A stretch of DNA of 64,000 nucleotides from Candidatus Sulfotelmatobacter sp. (GTDB taxonomy: Bacteria; Acidobacteriota; Terriglobia; Terriglobales; Acidobacteriaceae), in contig DASYBM010000016.1 in NCBI GenBank assembly GCA_036500765.1, forward strand, positions 682,001 through 746,000. The letters are read 5' to 3'. Under the pieces are notes generated by a model that was given only the letters and a program-made list of their open reading frames with translations, had not been told where the DNA came from and searched no databases. Numbering within the stretch: the first letter of the stretch is position 1; each line of letters begins with the position of its first letter. The translations under genes were made by a program, and so were the position numbers. This document shows positions 36,596-45,048 of the stretch, piece after piece.

Positions 36596-37942
36596 TTACC
36601 GTTGATAAACCGTCGTCTCCGGATGATAGTTGCGCCAATCGAACCAATAATCTTTCAGCGCCGGAACCCGATCCAGACATTTCCCTAGCGCCGGACCAGA
36701 GACAGCGCATCCCTGAAAATTCCACTCACTCCCCGTGGTGGTGTCGAGCAGAATCCAAGGCTTTGCAGCGGGAGCGGGAGTGGCTTTGGGTTCGGCGACG
36801 GGCGCCGCCGCGGTTGCCGTCGCCACGTGCGTCTCGGTTTCGCCCTCGCTTTTCAAAAAGAACTCAGCATCCTGTCCGTCGATGCGGCTGATGAAGACTC
36901 GAAACGATTTTCCGTCCGGCCCGACCGCCAACAGTAACGGTACGCCATGCACCCGATCCACCACCGGCGATTGTTTCACCAGTAAGTCCCAGGGATAAGC
37001 GCGAGCCGGTCCGTCGATCTGCAAGCCGACCACGACGTCGCGCGACTTCAACACGGTTCCCGGAAAGCTGATCACCACCGGCAGCTTCGCCACTTCCGGC
37101 TCCCAATTGCTGTCGTATTCCTTTGCGTACTTCGGCACCTCGGCCAAAACTTTGCCGCCGGATGCGTCCCCCAACTCCAATTTCCATTCGCCCAGAGTTA
37201 ATTCATCGCTCAGCACCAACCCGAGTGACGCGCCCTGCAAAGGGCCGGAGATCGCCCTCCCGGTGATCTGCTGCCACCACGTGCCGGTTTCTTTATCGCG
37301 CATCAGGAAATTCTGATTGTTGATGCCGGCCAGATAAAAATGCAGCACTCTTCCGTTCACATTTCGCGACCACACCAGACCGGTGTGACACAGCGTTCAA
37401 TACGTCACAGCCACTGCGACCCCGCCGACCAAATCATTCACAATGTGGTGGTAAGCCATCTCGCGGATGGGGTAGGCGCGCGCGTCGGAGCCCATGCGCA
37501 CCGCGAGAACCATCTCTCCTTTGTCGAGCTTGCTCGCCGCAGCCAGTTCGAACTGCGGACTATCGACAGGATGAAACATCCACTCAAAGTAATTCAGCCG
37601 CGCCATCGCGGTAGAAAATGCGACCAACAAGATGACCCCGCCGAGGATAGCCTTGCGCCTCCACTCGCCCCGTCTGGTGCGCGATCCCACATCAGCGGAT
37701 CTTGAGCCGCCGCAGAGCGCCGTGGCTGCGAGCAGACATACAATCCCAGCACATACCGTGCCCCAGGGCGCGCGCTCGCGCAGAGCCAGCGCCAGCGCCA
37801 GTCCTCGCCCACTCTGGTGTGCAAACGGCCGGATGATAAACGCAGGGATCAAGAAAAATGCAATGCCTACGAGCGCGGACAAACCAAAGATGAACCACAA
37901 ATAGCCGCGACGATAAAAATAAGGCTGCATGGCGTCGAGCAT
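36596..37942 (-). CDS. DUF3179 membrane protein with in-frame UGA: candidate selenoprotein
   Basis: Two blocks (37400-37942 and 36596-37396) lie in the same frame, separated only by TGA 37397-37399. Read through, they give 448 residues with Sec182. The N-part has three or four membrane segments, then ARAYPIREMAYHHIVNDLVG; the C-part begins TLCHTGLVWSR and goes on with TGTWWQQITGRAISGPL. Both halves are parts of one DUF3179 domain, where homologues, as I remember them, read VTYC-x-x-C. Thus UGA replaces the first Cys of CxxC (UTLC), a typical Sec site. A SECIS-like hairpin follows. The alternatives are a nonsense mutation or a sequence error. The start may be ATG 37930 instead of 37942. The function of DUF3179 is unknown; a redox motif is suggested. 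Confidence 0.75.
37371..37387 (-). promoter_or_regulatory. Bacterial SECIS-like hairpin after the in-frame UGA
   Basis: On the minus strand, CACACC-GGTCT-GGTGTG forms a perfect 6-bp stem with a five-base loop; two G-U pairs can extend it. The stem begins 9 bases after the UGA and the loop 15 bases after it. The loop GGUCU begins with G and is the same as in the E. coli fdhF SECIS apical loop as I recall it. Typical bacterial SECIS loops lie about 16-37 bases after the UGA, so the distance is at the lower edge. Confidence 0.6.
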
Positions 37943-38010
37943 CCTCGCAAAGGCCTGGGGAGCCGAGCAATAGTATATCTATACGATCTTACCCAAACGA
38001 AGATCACGTA

Positions 38011-38055
38011 GGGCCGGACGCATTCGTCCGGCCCCGCCCGAAGGCCCCGCCCGAA
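38011..38055. repeat. Hairpin and 13-bp direct repeat in gap
   Basis: GGGCCGGACG and CGTCCGGCCC make a perfect 10-bp stem with a CATT loop (38011-38034), followed by two copies of GGCCCCGCCCGAA (38030-38055). They lie upstream of the DUF3179 gene, which reads away, and downstream of the pilX-like gene. The hairpin lacks a T tail. It resembles a palindromic intergenic repeat unit. Confidence 0.6.
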
Positions 38056-38109
38056 AGCTTCGCAAAAGATGAAAAAACGAAAACGAAACCGCAACCATGC
38101 CAAAATACA

Positions 38110-38178
38110 AAGGGCACGAAGTATAAAGGACCTTGCCGTCAAGGTTTTCCTTCGTATACCTTCGTGCCCTTCGTGGTT
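38110..38178. repeat. Inverted repeat with dispersed motif, copy 4
   Basis: AAGGGCACGAAG (38110-38121) and CTTCGTGCCCTT (38160-38171) are perfect 12-bp arms, 38 bases apart. The right arm is part of CTTCGTGCCCTTCGTGGTT, a copy of the dispersed motif. It may act as a terminator-like structure downstream of the pilX-like gene (minus strand). Confidence 0.5.
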
Positions 38179-38193
38179 GCAGCTTCAGCAAAA

Positions 38194-41151
38194 CTACTGC
38201 GGCGTAAAGTTCTGGTGCGCACTCAGGTTGTCGATGTCCTGAAACTGAGGCGTTGCCGGTGGCAGGTTGCTCGGCGTCAGGAACAGGACGTCAAAGTAGT
38301 AATCTCGCTGCGGCGGGCTGTACACGTCGCCGCCCGGCCCGTCTTTGTACGTTCCCGTGTTGTATTCCGAGTAGTACATGCTGACCAGCGAACCGTTGTA
38401 GTAGAGGGGTTGCGCGCCCAAGTTCTCGAGATACCGGAGGAAGTTATGCATTCCTCCGTCGGTTCCGAAGTCGTTCGCCACGTTGGTCCAGGTGGGTTGC
38501 GGGAATGGAGCACTTTTTCCACCCGAGATTGCAGTGCGGTAATACGAAGGCGCCGTGGGAACACGATTCCCAGCGACGTCGGGGTTCGCGAGACTGTTCG
38601 CATCACTCCACTGGTTCGATAGAAGCATGACCGAGTCGGCGATAATGGACGCTGCCGAATGCGGGGTCTGGGTTGGCGTTGCGGCATTGGCCGTGCCCCA
38701 GAAAGGATCTGACGAGTTGGTATTGTAGTTGCCCTGGATGTACACCGGGTTCTCGGAAGCGATGGTGAACCCACCGCAGCCCGTCGGATTGGTCGCGCTT
38801 TGCGAGCATCCGCTGGTCGTAGGCATGACCGGCAGGTAGCTCAGTAGGCCGGCGCTCATGCCCCCATCCACGAGTTTCAATACGTGGCGAGCTCCGCTGA
38901 CCGGATTCGCCATGCCCCGCTGATCTGTGACGCCACTAAGCAGCGTGGTGGTGGTAGGAATAGGAAGTGGTGTGGCGGTGGTACCGGGATTATAGGCTGC
39001 GCAGTCGATCGAACTAGCCGTGCCCGCCCCTGAGACCACAATCCGCTGATACCCATTCAGCGGAGAGCCGGTGTTGATCTCGAAGCCATAGCCCAGATTT
39101 TTCTCACCCCAATTGTCGAGGAACCCATTCTGATCGACATCCTCGGGCGAGTACGTGTAATAAGTCGCGCCTTCCAGAACTCCGTCCGGCGTTGTGGAAG
39201 TCAGATTCGCGCTTGAATTCACCACATCCTCAAGTCCCGATTCTCCGTTGATGACGCCGGCAGGAGTCTGCCCACCGTTCGAAGTGTGCGTAGACGGCAG
39301 CATGCCGCGATGATCGGAGAAGTACAGAACGTAGCCGTTGAAATTCGTGTAGTTCACGTTCAGTCCGCTGGCGCCGATCGAACCCTTCAGCCACTTCGCC
39401 AGGTTGCCCACGTCCAGCTCAACCGCGTTCATAATGCCCTGCACCGAGCAGGAAGAATATTGCTTCGTGCCGCTCACCGTGTTGGCCACGGTGTTGTCGC
39501 GCATCTCGCCTTCGCGCGCGTCATAGAAGTTGATCGGGTACCAGTTTCCTTGCGTTCCTGCGCCGTGAGCGGAGGCTGCGGTCTGAGCCACGGTGGGCAT
39601 AAGTTGATGAAGAATGAGAATCGCGTTGGGATCAATCGTATTAGTCGTACCGGGGGCAGTGGGGACGATATCGAACTGGCGGCCAAAACCCAGTCCCAGC
39701 CACTCCGTCGTGACGCCCACCCAGGTCCCGGCATTGTTCAAGTACTCAACGCGCAGCCAGGGGCCTCCGGTCGCAGCGACAGCCATTTGCGCTACCGAAG
39801 TGGGATTGCTGGTCAGCTCCCCGATGATGGGAAATCCGGTAGCGGTCCAGTTTTGCAGCACGCCATTGCTGAGGGGATTGACCCATCCATGGCTTCCCGG
39901 CGTGGCCCAACCAAAATATTCGGTCGTACCCGGAGCATAGACCGTACCAGAGGCGGTGGGGAACTGGTAATCCTGTCCATCGGCAATCGCGCCGCGCTCA
40001 GGATGCAAGTCGACCTGCGTGTCCGCCAGAAGGATGCGAATGACTGCCTTGTTATAAAGGCGCGCCGTGCCCAGCGTGCTGCTTGCCGATTCGCCGGGCT
40101 GCGGCTTGCGCACGATCGAAATTGGATCGGTGCAGGGCGGCGGGTTGCTGGTGCAGCTGTTTTGCACGAACGGCAACTGCATGTTCTTCGCGCCGGTCAG
40201 CGAATTCACCATAAATCCGTTCAGCGTTCCGGAAGAAATGCTGGGGAAGTTGCTGTTGACCGAGCCACCCACACTGGGATAACCGCCGCTCCAGCTGGCG
40301 TCCCCCGGAACCGTTCCTGCGCCGGGAAGAGCCACGCAGTTGACGCCGGTCGGAGGAAATACTCCGTTGAGAGGGCAGCCTGCAGTGGCTTTGGGAACGT
40401 AGACCGTCCCGCCGTAACCTACCGTCGTTGAATGGCCGTTTTCCAATTGATCCATCACGATTTGTGAAAATGCCGAAATCTTGTCATTGAATACCAGGTT
40501 AAGGCCCGAAGCCAGGAAAAGATTCTGGTTGGTGTGCACGCGTCCGCCGAAGCTGAAGTTCGGACCGGCAAAGTAGCTACAGTCATAGCCGCAGAACACT
40601 CCAAATTGAAATACCGGAATCAGCGAGACTTCCACCTTGCGGGTAATATTCACGCTCGCGCCCGAGGGCCGTGTGGCGATCACCTGCATCGTCATCGGGA
40701 TAAGTTCGGCGTAAAGTCCCTGGTTCGATCCCGAGCTAACCGTATTCCAACTGCTGACCGGCTCTCCACTGCCGTTCACCGGATAGCTGATGGTGATGCT
40801 TCCCGCGGGATAGTTCATGTTCGGGACCATGGCCGACGTTGGGGGGAAATTGACCAGGTTCTGAATCTGGGCGTTAGTCGGGACCTGGTACTGGCTGTAA
40901 AGAGCGGAGAGATCGGCCGTCAGTTTCTCCATGCCCGACTCAGCCCCGTAGTACGCCATATTATTTTCCAGGTCGTTGCCACCCATGTGGGCTTCGTTGG
41001 TGACCATGAACATAAGGCCAGCCGCCACGCCCGACAGCAGCACCATGATGAGCAGTGCGGCAATCAGCGTGAAACCCCGCTGCGAACCGTTTTTTCCTTG
41101 CCCTGTTTTTCCCTGTACCATTCTTCGCCGTCCCATTTTTCCCTGTAGCAT
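38194..41151 (-). CDS. PilX-like minor pilin with very large C-terminal region
   Basis: The 985-residue protein starts at ATG 41151 (AGGAG ten bases upstream). After a short leader with repeated QGK comes a type III prepilin motif and hydrophobic helix (RGFTLIAALLIMVLLSGVAAG); the usual Glu at mature position 5 is replaced by Ala. PilX-type pilins are normally below 250 residues. Here about 900 residues follow, rich in Thr, Ser, Gly and Asn, with a Cys cluster (GVFCGYDCSYF) and a pattern like a large extracellular adhesin. It is the last gene of a four-gene minor-pilin set; it may combine the roles of PilX and of the absent PilY1 tip adhesin. Confidence 0.7.
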   Translation of the reverse strand: MLQGKMGRRRMVQGKTGQGKNGSQRGFTLIAALLIMVLLSGVAAGLMFMVTNEAHMGGNDLENNMAYYGAESGMEKLTADLSALYSQYQVPTNAQIQNLVNFPPTSAMVPNMNYPAGSITISYPVNGSGEPVSSWNTVSSGSNQGLYAELIPMTMQVIATRPSGASVNITRKVEVSLIPVFQFGVFCGYDCSYFAGPNFSFGGRVHTNQNLFLASGLNLVFNDKISAFSQIVMDQLENGHSTTVGYGGTVYVPKATAGCPLNGVFPPTGVNCVALPGAGTVPGDASWSGGYPSVGGSVNSNFPSISSGTLNGFMVNSLTGAKNMQLPFVQNSCTSNPPPCTDPISIVRKPQPGESASSTLGTARLYNKAVIRILLADTQVDLHPERGAIADGQDYQFPTASGTVYAPGTTEYFGWATPGSHGWVNPLSNGVLQNWTATGFPIIGELTSNPTSVAQMAVAATGGPWLRVEYLNNAGTWVGVTTEWLGLGFGRQFDIVPTAPGTTNTIDPNAILILHQLMPTVAQTAASAHGAGTQGNWYPINFYDAREGEMRDNTVANTVSGTKQYSSCSVQGIMNAVELDVGNLAKWLKGSIGASGLNVNYTNFNGYVLYFSDHRGMLPSTHTSNGGQTPAGVINGESGLEDVVNSSANLTSTTPDGVLEGATYYTYSPEDVDQNGFLDNWGEKNLGYGFEINTGSPLNGYQRIVVSGAGTASSIDCAAYNPGTTATPLPIPTTTTLLSGVTDQRGMANPVSGARHVLKLVDGGMSAGLLSYLPVMPTTSGCSQSATNPTGCGGFTIASENPVYIQGNYNTNSSDPFWGTANAATPTQTPHSAASIIADSVMLLSNQWSDANSLANPDVAGNRVPTAPSYYRTAISGGKSAPFPQPTWTNVANDFGTDGGMHNFLRYLENLGAQPLYYNGSLVSMYYSEYNTGTYKDGPGGDVYSPPQRDYYFDVLFLTPSNLPPATPQFQDIDNLSAHQNFTPQ

Positions 41152-41209
41152 GTTGTTTGGTCTCCTGCCCCAAAACACCGAACTACTGATAACGAACACC
41201 GATAACGAA

Positions 41210-42274
41210 TTACTGATACCGATTACGAAATGCCATGTTGCGGGCGCTGACTCCCGTCGCCAGATACATGTTCTGGGATTTGTTTCCGTTGGTCAGCATG
41301 CTTTCTCCCATGACAATGATGTTGATCTTTTGCATGTTGTTGGGAGAGTCCCCTACTCCGAGGGGGTTGGGCTCGTCGGCATCGAGCGCGTTGGTCGTCG
41401 AGTTGTAAATGTCGTAGGCAAATTGCAGGTTGATGATGTCGTCGGCCACGGGAACCGGCGTGAGCCCGTTGACCTGGCGCATCAGGCGCGGAGTCTGCCC
41501 GGCCCCCGGAACCGTCAAGTAGTACGTCACCGCGTACAGCCGGTACGCGACCGTATTCGATCCGCCGGAAATCGATGCGACGGTATTGGCCCCGGCGGCT
41601 ACATTGAAATTGAGCGGATCCAGTGCCGCAAAAGTGATGGTGGTCGCGTTAAGGGTGGTAACTTCACCCACCTCTGTGCCGGCGGTATTGCTGAGCATAA
41701 TCAGGTCGCCGACCTGAATGCCGCCGTTTGAATTGATGGCGGGAGGAGTGAATCCTGTCGCCGGCGCCAGAGTGATCTGATTGACGTACGGCGACTGGAA
41801 AGTCACGGTGTATTCAAACAAAGGAAAGTTGTAGTCGCAGTAAATGCTGGTGATGCTGTCGTTAATCGCCGTCGGCGCAGCCGGAATGACCGCGCCGCCC
41901 TCAACCCCATTGGTGTATCCGGGAATGATGCCGTACATATAGTTGCCAGTCGGGTAAGCGTGAGTGGCGACATGGCAGGTGCCGGTTTGATCGCAACCGA
42001 ACTTGGTCACCGCTCCCACCGGCAACTGGATTCCCCCCGATGGCAGACCGGCTCCAGCCATGCTGATGTCCTTGACCATCAGATCCATAGCGCCGCGCAT
42101 GTTCTGCTGAGTTTCTGCCCGTTGCGTCATCAGCATGGTGGAGTTCATCGCCGTCTTGAACAGGCTGACGATAGACGCCAGCACGATCAAGCCAATGGCC
42201 ATGGCAACAGTCGCTTCCACCAGCGTGAAGCCTCGTCCCGGTTCTCGTTTTGACAGTTTCATGATGTTTCCCAT
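41210..42274 (-). CDS. PilW-like minor pilin
   Basis: The 354-residue protein has the prepilin peptidase motif GRGFTLVEATVAMAIGLIVL near the N-terminus, with Glu5 after the cleavage site, then a coiled helix (MLMTQRAETQQNMRGAMDLM) and a long beta-rich C-domain, as in PilW-like pseudopilins. The start may be ATG 42274 or ATG 42262. It is the third gene of a minus-strand set, 21 bases after the pilV-like gene and 58 bases before the pilX-like gene. It probably helps to initiate the type IV pilus. Confidence 0.85.
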   Translation of the reverse strand: MGNIMKLSKREPGRGFTLVEATVAMAIGLIVLASIVSLFKTAMNSTMLMTQRAETQQNMRGAMDLMVKDISMAGAGLPSGGIQLPVGAVTKFGCDQTGTCHVATHAYPTGNYMYGIIPGYTNGVEGGAVIPAAPTAINDSITSIYCDYNFPLFEYTVTFQSPYVNQITLAPATGFTPPAINSNGGIQVGDLIMLSNTAGTEVGEVTTLNATTITFAALDPLNFNVAAGANTVASISGGSNTVAYRLYAVTYYLTVPGAGQTPRLMRQVNGLTPVPVADDIINLQFAYDIYNSTTNALDADEPNPLGVGDSPNNMQKINIIVMGESMLTNGNKSQNMYLATGVSARNMAFRNRYQ

Positions 42275-42295
42275 GCTCGGTTTCTCGTTCCCGCT

Positions 42296-42937
42296 CTATC
42301 GGAAAGCCGAAATCAGTCCGTTCACCACGTACGTACGCGGAGTGGAGGCTCCGCCGATGTAATAGCTGATGGTCACGGTGATTTGCTTAAGATTGGGATT
42401 GATGGTCACGCCATCGCTCTGGAGGACGGTGCCAATCTGAATCTGCCGCCTGAAATTCGCCAGGCTCATGCACGTGTCGTCGGCGGTACCCAGAATGCCG
42501 TCAGGGCCGGGCAGGGTGATGGACTCCGGTCCGGCCGCGCATGCGCCGGTGGCGGGGAAATTGACGTCATCGGCAGTATTCACCAGTCCGTCGGGACCGG
42601 CGGAGAGGAGTTGAGTCGCCGCGTTGGTGAAAATGCCGCCGCTGGAGATGTTATTGATTTGCGAGAACGTGACCTGCTGCGTGTTGCGCGCCGTGTAAAT
42701 GCTCTCCATCGCCTCCAGCGCCTTCTGCCGGGCGATCAGATTTTCCTCCGCCCCCTGAGTGGCGGCCAGCGCACTGCCAAAAGCGGCCAGCACCGTGAGG
42801 ATGCCGATGCCCATGATCGCGATCGCGATCATGGTCTCGATAATTGTGAACCCGGCCTGCCTCGAACTGTGCCGCGCAGCAGCCTGACGAGTTGCGTAAC
42901 GAGTTGCATGACGACCTGCGTAATAAGATGTGCGCAT
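42296..42937 (-). CDS. PilV-like minor pilin
   Basis: The frame is longer upstream, but ATG 42937 overlaps the FimT-like stop (TAATG), which marks the start by coupling; 213 residues. The leader (residues 1-34) is unusually long, basic and repetitive (RHATRYATRQAAARHSSRQ), encoded by 12-bp imperfect repeats, before AGFTIIETMIAIAIMGIGIL. Beyond the helix the C-domain contains the Asp/Gly-rich segment AGPDGLVNTADDVNFP and GPDGILGTADDT, which look like calcium-binding loops. It is probably a minor pilin in the priming complex of the type IV pilus. Confidence 0.85.
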   Translation of the reverse strand: MRTSYYAGRHATRYATRQAAARHSSRQAGFTIIETMIAIAIMGIGILTVLAAFGSALAATQGAEENLIARQKALEAMESIYTARNTQQVTFSQINNISSGGIFTNAATQLLSAGPDGLVNTADDVNFPATGACAAGPESITLPGPDGILGTADDTCMSLANFRRQIQIGTVLQSDGVTINPNLKQITVTISYYIGGASTPRTYVVNGLISAFR

Positions 42938-43536
42938 TATTGTTGCACCCATTTGTTGACTCCACCTTGCAGGTAGAGTCGCCAGCCCCGCATTCTTCCG
43001 GTTGTGCCCCAGATGGTGAGCGCACGCGAACTGTACAGGTCGCCCGGTCGCGTCAGATAAATGACGCCGTTGTTGAAGTTGCCCGTATCGTCCTGCGCCG
43101 AGCCGTCGGGATAAAAAATGACGCAGTTCTGAGTCACCAGCGCGCAATTGTTCACCGTGACCGCTGTGTTTCCGGTGCCGAAATTCTCCGGCCCGGGATT
43201 CGGAAATCCCGCTTGCACGGCATACGAGATATCGGACGGCAGCGTATAAGTCGCCACCGGCACCGGCGCCGGATTCACCGGCACGCCCACGCCCCAGTAC
43301 TCCACCTGGAGGGTTCGGGGAGGGGTGAAGATCATGATGTAGCGCTTGCTCTGGGCGATGGAGAGATTTCTATAAGTGCGCATCACTCCCAGGACCGTGT
43401 CATAGCTTTGGTCCACATGATCCTGGTTCAGCAGCGGCTTCAGAGCCATGAACGTGACCCCCGCCATGATCATGCCGATGGAGACGACGATCAGCAATTC
43501 CAGCAGAGAGAATCCGCGATGTTTGCTCGATGTCAT
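42937..43536 (-). CDS. FimT/GspH-like pseudopilin
   Basis: The 199-residue protein starts at ATG 43536; a TTG 11 codons earlier is unlikely. The prepilin motif RGFSLLELLIVVSIGMIMAG is followed by a single helix and a GspH-like beta-domain with two Cys (NNCALVTQNC). It is the first gene of the minus-strand set (fimT, pilV, pilW, pilX order), transcribed divergently from the PilZ gene. FimT in other bacteria is a minor pilin involved in DNA binding and uptake; that role is not shown here. Confidence 0.88.
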   Translation of the reverse strand: MTSSKHRGFSLLELLIVVSIGMIMAGVTFMALKPLLNQDHVDQSYDTVLGVMRTYRNLSIAQSKRYIMIFTPPRTLQVEYWGVGVPVNPAPVPVATYTLPSDISYAVQAGFPNPGPENFGTGNTAVTVNNCALVTQNCVIFYPDGSAQDDTGNFNNGVIYLTRPGDLYSSRALTIWGTTGRMRGWRLYLQGGVNKWVQQ

Positions 43537-43765
43537 AGTTTGTCTCGGAGGGAGAAGCGGTTCCTGCAAATGCGCTACTCGCTCCCGTCAATCACAAACG
43601 ACGCCAGACGCCCGACGCCAGAACGGGGGAGATCGCATAACCTGCCTGAACAACAGCGGGGGCTCGCGCTCCTGCATCGCGTCATGGATCATCCTAGGAA
43701 CGGTTCATGGTGCCGTCAACGCACGAGGGGTCAATACCAGAGTTGGTCTTTTGCGCCGATAAGTG

Positions 43766-43848
43766 GTTACTCATGTCACGGATTGAGAACGCGCCAGTTA
43801 AGAGCGCAGCCTTCCGCGCGGGCTCCCTAGGACGGTGACCCCGGTAAC
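43766..43848. promoter_or_regulatory. Structured element between pilin set and PilZ gene
   Basis: GTTAC-4-GTCAC (43766-43779) faces GTGAC-4-GTAAC (43835-43848), giving an interrupted 10-bp stem around a GC-rich, 55-base centre that can fold further (GAGC/GCTC). It lies 39 bases before the ATG of the receiver-PilZ gene, in a 351-base divergent gap. A c-di-GMP riboswitch was considered but the GEMM core is not seen. The rest of the gap shows no gene. Confidence 0.4.
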
Positions 43849-43887
43849 TTGTGGGCGGAACGAGGGGATCACTAGGATGAGGCAGGT

Positions 43888-45048
43888 ATGACTCTATCTG
43901 CACTGCTCGTGTGCGTGGACGAGGAGCCGACGCAGGTGCTGCGCCAGGTCGTCGAAGAACTGGGCATTCGGGTCGAATGCTGCCCGGATTTTGTGCGCGC
44001 CGGCGTCCGATTGGCGCAGGAACGTTTCGACGTGTTGATCGTGTCCGGCGGATCCAATAAGCAGGTAATTTCCCTGTTGAAGGACTCGCGCGAGTCCCGC
44101 GTGAACGATGCCACGCTCGCAGTCGTGGTCGTGGCCGGGCAGGAAAGCATCCGGGAAATGTTTTCCATGGGCGTGAACTTCGTTCTGTACAAACCGGTCG
44201 CCTACGACCGGGCGCTGAGCACGCTGAAGGCGGCGCGCGAAGTCATGCGCAAGGAAAAGCGCAAAAATCCGCGCGCTCCGGTGCACGCCCAAGCCACCAT
44301 CGATTACGCCAATGTCGCGCAGGAGAAAGCCACCCTGGTCGATTTGTCGCAAGAAGGCATGCAGGTGCAGTTCGGCAAACAACTTCCGCCCGTCAGTAAA
44401 GTGTATTTCCAGTTTAAGTTGCCGGATCAGACCGCGAGCATTCGTTTATCGGGCCAGGTGGTGTGGCAGGAGTGGAGCGGCCGCGCCGGCGTTCAATTTG
44501 TGGATGTGCCCAAGACTTCGCGCCGGTTGTTGACGGATTTCCTCGCGGTCCATGTGGCCAATGGCGTTCGGCAAAATCAGTTTCCCGAAATCACCGTAGA
44601 GATGCAGATGGACGACGGCCTGCAACTGGCGATGGTGTCGGTGGCCGAGCAAACCCATGGCAGCGCCAAATCGCCAAGCGGGGCATATCAGATGGCGGCG
44701 GCGACTGCGGCCGTTTCCGATGCCGATAACCGGCGCAAGCTGGTGCGCTATGCCTGCCGCCTGGGCGCGGAAGTGTATCAGACCGGAAGCTCGGTTCCCA
44801 ATCATTGCTGCCTCACCGATCTGAGTTCGGGCGGCTGCTATCTCGAAGTGCCGCTGTCAATTCCGCAAGGCAAGTCGGTCGAGATCGTGGTTCGCACCTA
44901 CGAAATAAAGCTGCATCTGCGCGGATTGGTGCAGGCCTCGCATCCCGGTTATGGGATCGGCGTGGCCTTTGAACTCAAAACGAAAGACGAACAGGCTAAC
45001 GTCAACAAGCTGATCGCCTTCGTCGCCAGCACCACGGAACCCTCCTAA
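43888..45048 (+). CDS. Degenerate receiver with two PilZ domains
   Basis: The 386-residue cytoplasmic protein starts at ATG 43888 (GAGG upstream). An N-terminal receiver fold (FDVLIVSGG, VVVVAGQ, YKPV) has Ser53 where the phosphorylated Asp should be, so it is likely not phosphorylated. Two PilZ domains follow: the first with RKNPR and DLSQEG, the second with RRKLVR and DLSSGG, both with c-di-GMP-binding R-x3-R and D-x-S-x2-G motifs. It lies head to head with minor-pilin genes and probably links c-di-GMP to pilus or surface behaviour. Confidence 0.85.
   Translation: MTLSALLVCVDEEPTQVLRQVVEELGIRVECCPDFVRAGVRLAQERFDVLIVSGGSNKQVISLLKDSRESRVNDATLAVVVVAGQESIREMFSMGVNFVLYKPVAYDRALSTLKAAREVMRKEKRKNPRAPVHAQATIDYANVAQEKATLVDLSQEGMQVQFGKQLPPVSKVYFQFKLPDQTASIRLSGQVVWQEWSGRAGVQFVDVPKTSRRLLTDFLAVHVANGVRQNQFPEITVEMQMDDGLQLAMVSVAEQTHGSAKSPSGAYQMAAATAAVSDADNRRKLVRYACRLGAEVYQTGSSVPNHCCLTDLSSGGCYLEVPLSIPQGKSVEIVVRTYEIKLHLRGLVQASHPGYGIGVAFELKTKDEQANVNKLIAFVASTTEPS

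Noticed and set aside
36596..37375. DUF3179 C-part as a separate gene starting at GTG 37375
   Set aside because: It would begin in the middle of the DUF3179 domain, just after the conserved CxxC position, without signal peptide or ribosome binding site; the upstream half is in the same frame.
39286..40431. A 381-codon open frame on the plus strand
   Set aside because: It is antisense to the PilX-like gene, and composition is Arg/His-rich without any domain.
43766..43880. c-di-GMP (GEMM) riboswitch before the PilZ gene
   Set aside because: The conserved core with GCAAAGCC and the GNRA loop could not be found in either strand.
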